Shown one piece after another: positions 51,496-61,213 of a DNA stretch of 64,000 bases (position 1 is its first letter; each line of letters starts with the position of its first letter). The position numbers and the translations under genes were made by a program. This DNA comes from an uncultured bacterium (GTDB lineage Bacteria; Cyanobacteriota; Vampirovibrionia; Gastranaerophilales; Gastranaerophilaceae). Where the stretch lies: the NCBI GenBank assembly GCA_950022495.1, contig CATLLJ010000003.1, positions 76,277-140,276 on the forward strand. Reading direction: 5' to 3'. Under the pieces are notes generated by a model. The model saw nothing but the letters and a program-made list of their open reading frames with translations. It had not been told where the DNA came from and made no database searches.

Positions 51496-53481
51496 AGAGG
51501 TGCGGCAAACCAAGGGGCCGTAGATGAAGTTGCCCAAATGAAAGCTCAATCTCAACAAGCTCCTGTAGCAGGATTTGGACAAAACCCGACTCAAGTAGCA
51601 GCAATGCATCAAGGCTTGAAAGCTGAAGCAGAACAACCAAAATTAACCCCTGAACAACAAGCCGCAAATAATGAAGCCTTTGTTACTAGAGGTGGACATA
51701 GAGCTACATTAGAAGAATTGGCAGAACAATACGAAAAAATAGATACCAAAGAAGAACAAAAAGCGTTAGGTATAGAAAAAACATTTGACAAAGATGTACG
51801 TAAGAATTTAAAATCTGTGCGTAAACAAATGGCATTGGATACCATTTATACAGATAAAGCCGCTTATGAAGCCAAAGTCAATGAATTAAAAACTCAAGGC
51901 AAATGGGATAAGAAAAATCCATCAGTAACCTATATGAAGCCAGGAGCTCTGGAAGCAGCAAAAAAATTAGATGAATCGTTGAGAAAACAAGGCATCTCAA
52001 TGTTTAATGCAGATGGTTCAATCAATAAAGAAGTATCCCAAACCGTAGCCCAATTAATCGCAGGATATGGCGGCGATAGAGCAGATTTGAACGAAACAAA
52101 AGCCTTAGCGAAAGAACTTGGCGTAAAAGAAGGCGACATAAAAGACTTCGTACGAGCAAATAATGTAGATGCCCAAAAGAATAAAAAATTAGTCGGCATC
52201 CTAACCGGTATCGGAGCAGGTGTCGGAGCATTCTTTGCCGGTCCAATAACAAATATTCTGGGCTTAGGCTTAGCCACAAAAGAAATCGTAACGAATACAA
52301 TAAACAACAATACTACAGTAGATAACAATACAACAATAACAAACAATAATGATATCCGTGTAGACGAAGATGGCAGTACCCATATCCACAATGATTCGTC
52401 CACAACAGGTTCATCTACCACGACAAATACCTCATCAACCACAAGTACAAGTTCCGGCACAGGTAAGAATAGCCGATGGAATGCAAGACAAATAATTGGA
52501 GATTTAATGAGTGCGGGCTTAGTCGGTCTTGGCGTAGGCAAACTGATGGTATCATTATTGAACCACGATTCAAATATTTTAAAAGACGGCAAACAAATAG
52601 ATGCGTTGTTAAAAGATGAAAAATCAGTAAAAGGCAAGAAAAACCAAGAAATCGTAAAACGATTAATAATGGCAGATGCACCGGATGAAGTAAAATTAAA
52701 CGCTTTAATAGATGCATTTGGTAATGCTAAAGGTGGTAAATTGAATACCAGAGAATTAGTTGGTGCATTAGGACAGGTTATGGCTTATAAAAAACCTGAA
52801 CCACCAAAACCTCCGGTTCCTCCAACTCCACCACCAGAACCACCAAAACCAACAACTACAGAAGTTGAAGTTTGGGATATCAATGGCGACAACTTTGTAG
52901 ATGATAATGGACAAGCTGTAACTGTTGAGGGACATAATGCAAAAGGTTCAGTTGGCCACGCAAGAGACCATGAATTATTAAGAAAACGTAATGCTCCGAC
53001 AGAAAACAATGACCCAACTGCAAAAGCTCAATATGTAATTGCTGATGAACGCGGTGAAATCAGAGTTACCCCATCAGTTGTTGACGGCAAAAACAACTAC
53101 AATGAACCGGCAGAAATTACAATGTCAGATAATACTAACGGCAAAGTAAATACCTATACTTATAGAAAACTTACTCAAGCTGAAATCGATGCCGGACAAG
53201 CTTCAGATGGTACAAAATTAACCGGATTGCAAGGACGTAAAGGACCGTTCTATGTATTAACATCAGCAACGGATCCAAAAGGCAACTTGAAAACTGCTCA
53301 TACAGAAGTCTTCCAGTTAGAATTGGTACCTGAAGAAGAAATTGTCGAAGAAAAAGATGAAAAAGGCAACGTTAAACGTACAAAAATTAAACGTAATAAT
53401 TACAAATTAGAACAATATCAGGGTATGAACGGTTCAGGCAGAACCAGTATGGTATGGAATAACAGAGCCCGTCGTCGATAA
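51298..53481 (+). CDS. Large paralogue 2: same core, different C-terminal domain
   Basis: A 727-residue protein homologous to the first paralogue along residues 1 to about 495, with the same hydrophobic segments (about 298-331 and 400-421) and Asn/Thr/Ser-rich spacer. After a Pro-rich hinge (KPPVPPTPPPEPPKPTTTEV) the C-terminus is unrelated: about 200 residues starting EVEVWDINGDNFVDDNGQAV and ending in the basic NNRARRR. I do not recognise this domain; it reads as beta-rich. No Sec signal. It shares promoter, leader and ribosome site with paralogue 1. Confidence 0.6.
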   Translation: MSVNGANQVITAKFTAIQALEKAGDKKGAEALRQQLLDFGFTKDQIDEGILNLGKGPEGTAEQRAARGAANQGAVDEVAQMKAQSQQAPVAGFGQNPTQVAAMHQGLKAEAEQPKLTPEQQAANNEAFVTRGGHRATLEELAEQYEKIDTKEEQKALGIEKTFDKDVRKNLKSVRKQMALDTIYTDKAAYEAKVNELKTQGKWDKKNPSVTYMKPGALEAAKKLDESLRKQGISMFNADGSINKEVSQTVAQLIAGYGGDRADLNETKALAKELGVKEGDIKDFVRANNVDAQKNKKLVGILTGIGAGVGAFFAGPITNILGLGLATKEIVTNTINNNTTVDNNTTITNNNDIRVDEDGSTHIHNDSSTTGSSTTTNTSSTTSTSSGTGKNSRWNARQIIGDLMSAGLVGLGVGKLMVSLLNHDSNILKDGKQIDALLKDEKSVKGKKNQEIVKRLIMADAPDEVKLNALIDAFGNAKGGKLNTRELVGALGQVMAYKKPEPPKPPVPPTPPPEPPKPTTTEVEVWDINGDNFVDDNGQAVTVEGHNAKGSVGHARDHELLRKRNAPTENNDPTAKAQYVIADERGEIRVTPSVVDGKNNYNEPAEITMSDNTNGKVNTYTYRKLTQAEIDAGQASDGTKLTGLQGRKGPFYVLTSATDPKGNLKTAHTEVFQLELVPEEEIVEEKDEKGNVKRTKIKRNNYKLEQYQGMNGSGRTSMVWNNRARRR

Positions 53482-53500
53482 AACTAATTTAATATAAATG

Positions 53501-53536
53501 AAATCAGTGAGGTTTTACCGCCTCACTGATTTTTTA
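53501..53536. terminator. Bidirectional terminator
   Basis: AAATCAGTGAGG pairs with CCTCACTGATTT around TTTTACCG, followed by T residues. It ends at the stop of the convergent ispE. Confidence 0.88.
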
Positions 53537-54343
53537 TTGTTCTAAAATTTTTACACCAAAAGGAATTGTTTTTAAGTTATTTTTAACCCAGTATTTTTCA
53601 TGATTTTGAAATTCGCTATTTAAAGAGTAATATGTCGAACCAGAACCAGTCATTACTGAAGTCGGATATGTGGTTTTGATGAATTTTAGTGCTTGATAAT
53701 CATCTATTACTGCCCATTCTAAATCGTTAACAAAATTTTCTCTTCCTGTTTTATGGGTTTCGTTATTTTTTGAAAATTTAGTATATGCTTCTTTAGCTGA
53801 AATTCCTAGGCTTTCGGGTTTTATTAAATGAATATTCAGTTCTTCAAATTCTAATGGTTCAATAATTTCGCCCCTGCCTTTTGTTTGCAACTTTCCGCCG
53901 GTTAAACATACATTCAAGTCTGACCCTAATTGTGCACATAATTTATGCAGTTCATTGTTAGAAAGTTTGTTGTTAAATAATTTGTTAAGTCCGTATAATG
54001 TTCCGGCAGCATCTGTACTTCCGCCGGCAAGACCTGCTGCTATAGGTATGTTTTTTTCGATAAAAATTGAAATTTTTGTTTGTGTAATATTGCAATTCTC
54101 AACAAATAATTTAGCTGCTTTGTATACCAGATTACTATCATCATACGGAATTTTTGTGGAATTACCGTTTAGAACAATTTTGTTTTCTTCTGAGTCGGAA
54201 ATTTCTATTGTTAAATAATCAAATAAATTAATTGTCTGCATAATGCTTTCAATATTATGAAACCCATCTTTTCGTTTGTTAATAACTTTCAATGTTAAAT
54301 TGATTTTAGCGGGGCATTGAACTTTTACTGTTTTACTTTGCAT
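53534..54343 (-). CDS. ispE: IspE, 4-diphosphocytidyl-2-C-methylerythritol kinase
   Basis: A 269-residue GHMP kinase: VQCPAKINLTLKVINKRKDG, the ATP loop PIAAGLAGGSTDAAGTLYGL near residue 90, and VMTGSGSTYYSL near the end. It belongs to the MEP isoprenoid pathway. The ATG at 54343 is chosen because the family begins just before CPAKINL; it overlaps ksgA by 11 bases, with GAGGA upstream. Confidence 0.93.
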   Translation of the reverse strand: MQSKTVKVQCPAKINLTLKVINKRKDGFHNIESIMQTINLFDYLTIEISDSEENKIVLNGNSTKIPYDDSNLVYKAAKLFVENCNITQTKISIFIEKNIPIAAGLAGGSTDAAGTLYGLNKLFNNKLSNNELHKLCAQLGSDLNVCLTGGKLQTKGRGEIIEPLEFEELNIHLIKPESLGISAKEAYTKFSKNNETHKTGRENFVNDLEWAVIDDYQALKFIKTTYPTSVMTGSGSTYYSLNSEFQNHEKYWVKNNLKTIPFGVKILEQ

Positions 54344-55175
54344 TTTTGAGTAATTCCTCGGATAGTTTGCCAAACATTTCAATAGAAAGTTTTTCACCTC
54401 TGGTGTTTTCATCAATTCCTAAAGTTGAAAGAGCTTTTATTATGTTTTCTTTTAAAAATCCTCCGTTAAGCAGGCAATTTTTAATATTTTTTCTGCGTTG
54501 AGCAAATCCTGCTTTAACTGTTTTTCGGAAGTGGGTGTAATCTGTTAATTTTAGTTTCGGTTCTTTGCGAACTTCAAGCTGGACAAGTGCAGAGTTAACT
54601 TTAGGAGCAGGATAAAAAGATTTTCTGCCGACTAATTTTAGTATTTTAACATCTGCCCAGAATTGTGAAAGTATTGTTAATAATCCATATTGCTTACTTT
54701 GTGAATTTTCGTCAGCTACCATACGTCTGGCAACTTCTTCTTGCACCATTAAAATTATATTTGTAATTTTATTTCTGTTTTTGTTATTTAAATCGTCAAT
54801 TTCACCGAGAAGGTGTGCAATAATCGGGCTTGTAATATAATATGGAATGTTTGCTACAACTTTAAAGGTTTCATCACATAATGAAGATAAATCTGTTTTG
54901 AGTACATCATTATGAATGATTTCTAAATTAGGGGCGTCTAGTTTTTTTAGTTCTGCAATAGCTTCTTCATCCAGTTCAATTGCAATGACTTTTTTTGCAT
55001 GTTTTACAAGCTGTTCTGTTACAAAACCAACACCCGGACCGATTTCAATAATTGTATCTTCCGGTGTGATTTTTGCGAATTCAATTATGTCCTGAATTGT
55101 TTCTCCATCAACGAGAAAGTTTTGTCCAAGACGTTTTTTTGTTCTAAAATATTTTGCACGTTCAAAGTAGTTCAT
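54333..55175 (-). CDS. rsmA: RsmA (KsgA), 16S rRNA dimethyladenosine transferase
   Basis: A 280-residue protein: KKRLGQNFLVDGETIQDII, SAM motif IEIGPGVGFVTEQL, catalytic VANIPYYITSPII and the C-terminal GFAQRRKNIKNCL. It dimethylates two adenines in helix 45 of 16S rRNA. It is coupled to ispE, a common pairing. Confidence 0.96.
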   Translation of the reverse strand: MNYFERAKYFRTKKRLGQNFLVDGETIQDIIEFAKITPEDTIIEIGPGVGFVTEQLVKHAKKVIAIELDEEAIAELKKLDAPNLEIIHNDVLKTDLSSLCDETFKVVANIPYYITSPIIAHLLGEIDDLNNKNRNKITNIILMVQEEVARRMVADENSQSKQYGLLTILSQFWADVKILKLVGRKSFYPAPKVNSALVQLEVRKEPKLKLTDYTHFRKTVKAGFAQRRKNIKNCLLNGGFLKENIIKALSTLGIDENTRGEKLSIEMFGKLSEELLKNAK

Positions 55176-55274
55176 CTTACTAAATATAATAACACACTTG
55201 GGGAAATGTTTACAAAATTTTATTTGATATTGTAAATAATGTTATAATAATATATGTAAAAAGGGATATTGATA

Positions 55275-56609
55275 ATGGTAAGACTTGAACAACAAAAGTG
55301 TTTAGATAGGGATGACATATTAAAATTGTATACTAAAGGTTATACAAAGGCGGAAGATTTTAAAATCGGCATGGAGTATGAGAGATTACCTATTTCTACG
55401 ACTTCATTTAAAGCTATTGATTATTGGAGTGAGTTTGGTATAAAAAACTTTTTGGAAGAATTTGCTAAAGAATATACGTGGGATTATATTCTGGATGCGA
55501 AAAATATTATCGGGTTGAAAAAAAATCATGATACGATAACGCTGGAACCTGGGTCGCAAATTGAAATAAGTGTTGAACCTCAAAAAACAATCTTTCAGGT
55601 TAAAGAAAAAATAGATACAATTAACGAATGTATGAATTGTATTTTGTACGGAACAAATGTTACCTTTTTGAATTATGGCGTATCCCCGTATTCTACTCAT
55701 AAATCTATAAATATTATTCCTAAAAAACGTTATAGAATTATGGCAAATTACTTGTGGGGGATTCTTTCTGATGTAATGATGAGAGAAACAGCAGGTATTC
55801 AGTGCTGTGTTGATTTTAAATCAGAAGAAGACGCAATGAGAAAGTTTAAACTTGCGAACAAGCTGTCTCCGTTTATGACTGCAATGTTTGCAAATTCTCC
55901 TATTAGGGGCGGAGTTGATACCGGCTATAAAACTTTTAGAGGTTTAAGCTGGATAAATACTGATAACGATAGATGTGGTTTTTGCGGTAAAATCAGTGAA
56001 GATTTTTCATTTGATGAATATATTGATTGTATTTTGAAAACTCCGATGATATTTATTCAACGTAATGGTCTTCATATTGAATTGAATGGTGATATCACAT
56101 TTGATGAGTTTATGAAAAACGGCTATATGGGTGAATTCCCAACTATTGAAGATTACGAACTGCAGGCGAATCTATGTTTTCCTGAGGTTAGGATGCGTAA
56201 TTTTATTGAAATTCGTAATCACGATTGTGTTGGCGGAGATTTAAAATATGCAATTCTGGCTATTTATAAAGGGCTTATGTATGATAATTCAGCTATGGAA
56301 GAGTGCGAAGAATTATTGAAACATCTTCAGTATAAAGATTTCTCAGAACTTAGATATAATGTACCAAAATTGGGGCTTCAAACTAAGGTTAAGAAGGCAA
56401 AAGTTGAAGATTTTGCAAAAGAAATTATTAACATTGCAGAAAAATCTCTTAAAAATGCACAAACCGGCGAAGAATTATTCTTAGATTCTATTAAAGAATT
56501 TACGTTAAAAGGTAACAGTCCGGCAGATGTTATTCAGAAAAAATGGAACGGCATCTGGAATAAGGATTTAAGGAAACTTATAAAATATCTTAATTCTTTT
56601 GAGGTGTAA
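55275..56609 (+). CDS. gshA: Glutamate-cysteine ligase (GCS2/plant-type GshA)
   Basis: A 444-residue protein. KIGMEYERLPI near residue 30, the ITLEPGSQIEISVEPQKTI motif near 95 and FANSPIRGGVDTGYKTFRG near 210 match the plant/alphaproteobacterial GshA family. It makes gamma-glutamylcysteine, the first step of glutathione synthesis. The ATG at 55275 has AAGGG upstream. No gshB is adjacent, so the end product could be gamma-Glu-Cys itself. Assigned from motifs read by eye. Confidence 0.75.
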   Translation: MVRLEQQKCLDRDDILKLYTKGYTKAEDFKIGMEYERLPISTTSFKAIDYWSEFGIKNFLEEFAKEYTWDYILDAKNIIGLKKNHDTITLEPGSQIEISVEPQKTIFQVKEKIDTINECMNCILYGTNVTFLNYGVSPYSTHKSINIIPKKRYRIMANYLWGILSDVMMRETAGIQCCVDFKSEEDAMRKFKLANKLSPFMTAMFANSPIRGGVDTGYKTFRGLSWINTDNDRCGFCGKISEDFSFDEYIDCILKTPMIFIQRNGLHIELNGDITFDEFMKNGYMGEFPTIEDYELQANLCFPEVRMRNFIEIRNHDCVGGDLKYAILAIYKGLMYDNSAMEECEELLKHLQYKDFSELRYNVPKLGLQTKVKKAKVEDFAKEIINIAEKSLKNAQTGEELFLDSIKEFTLKGNSPADVIQKKWNGIWNKDLRKLIKYLNSFEV

Positions 56610-56625
56610 ATAGGAAGTTTTTTAT

Positions 56626-57681
56626 TTACCAGCAGATATAACCGCCGCCGATTAAGTGACAGTCATTTATATCATAGATAACTCCGGATTGCCCTGCTGT
56701 GATTGAATTAACTGGTTCGTAGAATTCAATTTCTGCTTTGTCTTGTAAAACTTTTACACGGGCTTTTTTCGCCTGCATGTTGTAGCGGATTTTCACCATA
56801 GCGTCAAATTCAGATTTATTAATAGGATAAGAGAAATTTAAATCTTCAATAACGAGTTTTGAACGGTAATCATCCTCTTTTTTACCAAGGTAAACAATGT
56901 TTTTATCAGCGTCAATGTCAATTACATATAATGGATACGGTGCAGCTATGCCGATTCCTTTTCTTTGTCCGATTGTATATTGATAATGTCCGGTGTGAGT
57001 TCCTAATTTTTTTCCTGTAGACAATTCAATAAAATCTCCGGAGATTTCTCCAAGTTTATCTGTAAGATATTTCTTTGTCGTATCAGGTTTTTGGATAAAA
57101 CAGATATCTTGGCTTTCTTTTGAAGATTTTGGCGGTAAGTCGAAATCGTAAGCAAGCTGTCTTACCTGAGTTTTTTCGTATTCATACAACGGAAAAATAG
57201 TTTTAGAAAGCTCTTTTTGTCCTAACCTATATAGGAAATACAATTGATCCTTGTGTTCATCCTTTGCCGGATATAGTTTGTAAATCCCATTGATATTTCT
57301 AATATCTGCGTAATGACCTGTTGCAAATATATCAGCACCAAGAGTGTTTATTGCATAATCAAAAATCTCACCCCATTTTATAAATTGGTTGCAAACTATA
57401 CAAGGGTTGGGAGTTCTTCCATTTTTATAAGAGGTTTCAAAATAATCAATAACATATTTTTGAAATTTGTCGCAAACATCAAGAATATAATGTTTAATGC
57501 CAAGTTTATCAGCAACATTTTTTGCGTTTTCACATATTTTATCAGCCGCAGGAGTATTTACCATTTTCCCGGTTATTCCGATGACTTCGTATCCTTGTTG
57601 TTGTAATATTTTTGCTGTTACCGAACTATCTACACCTCCGGAAAGGGCTACGGCTGCAATGTTCTTTTTGTTGTTGCTCAT
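56626..57681 (-). CDS. mnmA: tRNA 2-thiouridylase MnmA (canonical copy)
   Basis: A 351-residue protein with PP-loop LSGGVDSSVTAKIL, both catalytic Cys motifs (GRTPNPCIVCNQF and SQDICFIQKP), TGHYADIRN and YTIGQRKGIGI. It thiolates U34 of Lys, Glu and Gln tRNAs. This copy keeps the Cys pair that the paralogue at 30523 lacks. The start follows TTAAAAATA without a strong ribosome site. Confidence 0.92.
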   Translation of the reverse strand: MSNNKKNIAAVALSGGVDSSVTAKILQQQGYEVIGITGKMVNTPAADKICENAKNVADKLGIKHYILDVCDKFQKYVIDYFETSYKNGRTPNPCIVCNQFIKWGEIFDYAINTLGADIFATGHYADIRNINGIYKLYPAKDEHKDQLYFLYRLGQKELSKTIFPLYEYEKTQVRQLAYDFDLPPKSSKESQDICFIQKPDTTKKYLTDKLGEISGDFIELSTGKKLGTHTGHYQYTIGQRKGIGIAAPYPLYVIDIDADKNIVYLGKKEDDYRSKLVIEDLNFSYPINKSEFDAMVKIRYNMQAKKARVKVLQDKAEIEFYEPVNSITAGQSGVIYDINDCHLIGGGYICW

Positions 57682-57764
57682 TATTTTTAACCTCGTAGTT
57701 TTTTATATTATCTTACAAATGCCGGTGAATATTCAAGTGGGTAATTTTATGTTATAATTCAGGT

Positions 57765-58670
57765 ATGAAGAAGTTTTTATTATCATTGATTTTGATAACG
57801 GCGGTATGTTGTACTAATATTTCTTTTGCTAATGAGATAGAAGAGGATTATTTAGATATAGCTGCTGATTATTGTATTGCAGGGGATTATAATTCTGCGA
57901 TGGAATATTTGAACAAAATTCTTCTGATTAATCCTGATAATAAACAGATCAGTGATTTGAAAAAGGGTTTAAATCATATTATTGCACAGGATAAGAGATC
58001 TTATGTAGCAAATATAAATCCATTAGTAACTCAGGCAATGGAATATAAGCTCGCAGGCAGCACCGCCGGAGAAGAGTCGGCTTTAATTCAAGCATCCAAA
58101 GGCAATAATGCATATCTTGCATATTATTATCTTGGTAATTTTTATCGTGCTAAAAAAGATTATTTAAAAGCTTTAGATTCATACAATTCAGCAGTTTCTA
58201 ACCGTCCTGATTTTGCACAGGCTTATCTTGCTTCTGCTATTGTATTGTACGATATTGGAAACTTTCAAGCTGTCTTAAATCCAATTGATAAATATCTAAC
58301 GTTTAATCCTCAGGACGATTTTGCTTATGCTGTTAAATCAAGAGCTGAATTTGCATTAGGAATGCTTGAACAATCAAGACATGATAATGACCGTGCTCTC
58401 GATATTAATGATTGTCCTGAATATCGATTTGATAAAGCTAAAATTTTATATAAATATGAAGCGTTCAAAGATTCTAAGGAGTTGTTTACAAGTTTGTTAA
58501 ATGATATTCAAACTTCAAAAATATACGAGTATATGGCTTTGTGCGACATAGGCATGGGAAATTATAACAGTGCTTTGTTAAATCTTGATAAAGCAATCAT
58601 TCTCTCTGATGATGACGAATTTTTAGAGAATAAATATAATGAAGTAAAAGAAATACTGGAAAATAATTAA
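57765..58670 (+). CDS. Secreted TPR-repeat protein
   Basis: A 301-residue protein with a Sec signal peptide (MKKFLLSLILITAVCCTNIS) and several TPR helices-pairs: AADYCIAGDYNSAMEYLNKI, AYYYLGNFYRAKKDYLKALD, and MALCDIGMGNYNSALLNLDK. TPRs mediate protein binding, here probably in the periplasm. It begins a run of four co-directional genes (57765-61213); the next starts one base after its stop. Confidence 0.8.
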   Translation: MKKFLLSLILITAVCCTNISFANEIEEDYLDIAADYCIAGDYNSAMEYLNKILLINPDNKQISDLKKGLNHIIAQDKRSYVANINPLVTQAMEYKLAGSTAGEESALIQASKGNNAYLAYYYLGNFYRAKKDYLKALDSYNSAVSNRPDFAQAYLASAIVLYDIGNFQAVLNPIDKYLTFNPQDDFAYAVKSRAEFALGMLEQSRHDNDRALDINDCPEYRFDKAKILYKYEAFKDSKELFTSLLNDIQTSKIYEYMALCDIGMGNYNSALLNLDKAIILSDDDEFLENKYNEVKEILENN

Positions 58671-58671
58671 T

Positions 58672-59661
58672 ATGAAAAATAAACGTAAATATTCCAAAAA
58701 AACTAAAAAAGAAGGCTTTTTCACCAGATTGACAAATGCTGTAATCACAATATGTTTAACTGCAGGCATGTTGTGGGGGCTTCAAGCGTATAGCGGTGCA
58801 ACAAGTTTAAAGTTTGCTCAGGTTAGTGATGTTCACTTTTTAGAAAACGGGTCAAATACAACCTTTAAAATGATTGGTGAATCTCCAAGATTGTTAGATG
58901 ATGCAATAGAGCAGATTAATGAACAGAATGATTTAGATTTTGTAATGTTTACGGGTGACTTAATCGACAAATCTTTTGAAAAAGAACTGAGAGCGGTATT
59001 ACCTCATGTTGAAAAGTTAAATACCCCGTGGTATTTTGCATTTGGTAATCACGACCGCTGTGTCGGCGGATATTTGACAACTGAAGTTTATCTAAAGATG
59101 TTGAATGAAGTAAATAAAAATTACAAGTTTAAAAAGGCGTACTATTCGTTTGAACCAAAGAAAAGTTACAAAGTTATTGTACTGGATGACATAATTACTA
59201 ATGAAATTACATCTAACGGTTTTATTGACGAAGTTCAATTAAAATGGCTAAAAAATGAACTGGATAAATCAAAAAATGATACGGTTTTGATATTTCTGCA
59301 TGTCCCTTTAATTGAACCGTTTGCCAGTCCAAATCACAAATTAAGAAATGCAAGTCAGGTAATCAGCCTGATTGAAAGTTATAAAAATCCTATTGGAGTT
59401 TTTCAAGGACACTATCATGCAACAAAGGTAACCCAGCATGATAATGTTTTGTATGTCAGCACTCCGGCACTTGTGTCTTATCCTAACGCATTTAGGGTTG
59501 TAAATGTTACTAACTACAGTGATAAAACAGTTTTTGAGTTAAACTGGCATGAAACAAGACAAAAAACTATTCAAAAGATGGCAAAATTACTTGTGTTTAG
59601 CGGTTCGATATATGCCGGTGAAGCAAAAGATCAAACCGGAGTTTATGAAATTAAGAAATAG
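58672..59661 (+). CDS. Membrane-anchored metallophosphoesterase
   Basis: A 329-residue protein with a basic N-terminus, one membrane anchor (about residues 20-41) and the metallophosphoesterase motifs QVSDVHFL, FTGDLI, GNHDRC, FLHVPL and QGHYHAT. It is a paralogue of the protein at 41611. It probably faces the periplasm. It is coupled to the TPR gene upstream. Confidence 0.83.
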   Translation: MKNKRKYSKKTKKEGFFTRLTNAVITICLTAGMLWGLQAYSGATSLKFAQVSDVHFLENGSNTTFKMIGESPRLLDDAIEQINEQNDLDFVMFTGDLIDKSFEKELRAVLPHVEKLNTPWYFAFGNHDRCVGGYLTTEVYLKMLNEVNKNYKFKKAYYSFEPKKSYKVIVLDDIITNEITSNGFIDEVQLKWLKNELDKSKNDTVLIFLHVPLIEPFASPNHKLRNASQVISLIESYKNPIGVFQGHYHATKVTQHDNVLYVSTPALVSYPNAFRVVNVTNYSDKTVFELNWHETRQKTIQKMAKLLVFSGSIYAGEAKDQTGVYEIKK

Positions 59662-59676
59662 TTATAGAGGGTTGTA

Positions 59677-60597
59677 ATGAGTGAATTTAAAGTAAAGTTC
59701 AGAGGTGTTAGAGGCAGTTTTCCTGTTGCGAATAAGAATTTTATGCAGTATGGCGGAAATACATCTTGTGTTGAAGTTAATGTCGGCGGACATCTGATTA
59801 TACTTGATGCCGGTACAGGCATTGTCGGAGTTGGGGATGATCTTATGGAACAATATATATCATCTGCTGTCAATCCGCAGGACAGAAAGCCTATTGCTGC
59901 AACTATTTTAATTTCACATATTCATCAAGATCATTTGCTTGGTTTAACTTTTTTCAAACCTATGCATATTCCATCAACTGATATAAGAATATTTGGCAGT
60001 TCTTCTCCATCTGTTGATTTATCTCAAAATCTATCAGAATTAATTTTTGGCAAAACTTTTCCTCTTGATTTAGGAGATATTGCCTGTCATTTAGATATAA
60101 AAAACATAACAGAAGAACAAAGAATTATTCTTAAATCAGGTGAAGCTCCTATTCTTGTTGCGGATAATTATGTGCCTGAAGAAAATGATGTTGTAATAAG
60201 TTTTTATAAATCTTATGTTCATCCGCAGGATGGAGTGATGATTTATAAGATTGAGTATAAAAACAAAACTCTTGTTTATGCAACTGATAAAGAATGTTAT
60301 ATGGGCGGAGATAAAAAGTTTACAAAATTTGCAAGAAATTGTGACCTGTTAATTCATGATGCTCAATATACAACTGAAGATTATTTAAATCCGTCATCCC
60401 CAAAACAGGGTTATGGTCATTCAACATACGATATGGCTATTGAATCAATGAAACAATCAAAAGCTAAAAACCTTGTATTTTATCATTTTGATCCGGGCTA
60501 CGACGATGTTAAATTAAATCGAATTAAGGAACATTATTCAGTTGATAATAAAAATGTTCAACTTGCTTATGAAGGTTTAGAATTTGAACTTCTTTAG
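59677..60597 (+). CDS. Metallo-beta-lactamase-fold hydrolase
   Basis: A 306-residue cytoplasmic protein: FRGVRGSFPVANKNFMQYGG, DAGTGIVGVG, the HxHxDH site SHIHQDHLLGL near residue 80, later LIHDAQYT and GHSTYDMAIE. This is the wording of MBL-fold phosphodiesterases that sit near cyclic-nucleotide or signalling genes. Substrate not readable. It lies between the phosphoesterase and the second TPR gene. Confidence 0.85.
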   Translation: MSEFKVKFRGVRGSFPVANKNFMQYGGNTSCVEVNVGGHLIILDAGTGIVGVGDDLMEQYISSAVNPQDRKPIAATILISHIHQDHLLGLTFFKPMHIPSTDIRIFGSSSPSVDLSQNLSELIFGKTFPLDLGDIACHLDIKNITEEQRIILKSGEAPILVADNYVPEENDVVISFYKSYVHPQDGVMIYKIEYKNKTLVYATDKECYMGGDKKFTKFARNCDLLIHDAQYTTEDYLNPSSPKQGYGHSTYDMAIESMKQSKAKNLVFYHFDPGYDDVKLNRIKEHYSVDNKNVQLAYEGLEFELL

Positions 60598-60637
60598 TGT
60601 TTGAATTTGTACGAATAATTATTATATAGGATAGTAG

Positions 60638-61213
60638 ATGAAACAACTTATTATTACTTTGTTATTATGTTTAGGTATAAGTGCACCTGTTTTAGGTGCA
60701 GGTACCAGTGTTTCATATACTATTGATCCTGAAAAAAATGCATTTGCTCATAATAATATGGGAATTATGTATGTAGAAGAAAAGTGTTATTATGCTGCAA
60801 TTCAAGAATTTAAGATGGCAATAAGTCTAAACCCTAAAAAGCAGGCTACTGCGGTTTATTTTAATAATTTAGGTAAAGTTTATATGACCATAGGTTATCC
60901 AAACTTGGCACTGGATTGTTTTCAAAATGCAGTAACCCAATATACATTGAATTTAGAATATTATAAAAATCTTGCCAATTGCTATAAAGAATTAAAGCAG
61001 CTGGATGAACAGTTAGTGAAATATTCTGCTGATAATGACAAAAATCCTTTAAATAAAGTTATGCTTGGATTTTTGTACGAAGAATCAGACAATAAAAAGA
61101 AAGCAATTATGGTTTTTGATGAATTTGCAATGTCTGAACCTGATTTAATTATTACCCCTGCGGTCAAAAAACACATTCAGGATTTAGTAGAAGAATTAAG
61201 AAATAATTCTTAG
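60638..61213 (+). CDS. Small secreted TPR protein
   Basis: A 191-residue protein with a signal peptide (MKQLIITLLLCLGISAPVLG) and TPR-like repeats (HNNMGIMYVEEKCYYAAIQE, NNLGKVYMTIGYPNLALDCF). AGGATAG precedes the ATG. It converges with hydE, whose stop overlaps its own. Confidence 0.75.
   Translation: MKQLIITLLLCLGISAPVLGAGTSVSYTIDPEKNAFAHNNMGIMYVEEKCYYAAIQEFKMAISLNPKKQATAVYFNNLGKVYMTIGYPNLALDCFQNAVTQYTLNLEYYKNLANCYKELKQLDEQLVKYSADNDKNPLNKVMLGFLYEESDNKKKAIMVFDEFAMSEPDLIITPAVKKHIQDLVEELRNNS

Noticed and set aside
48841-53481. The paralogue pair as a transposon or prophage structure
   Set aside because: No transposase, integrase, terminal inverted repeats or phage genes; the repeat is confined to promoter-proximal coding sequence.
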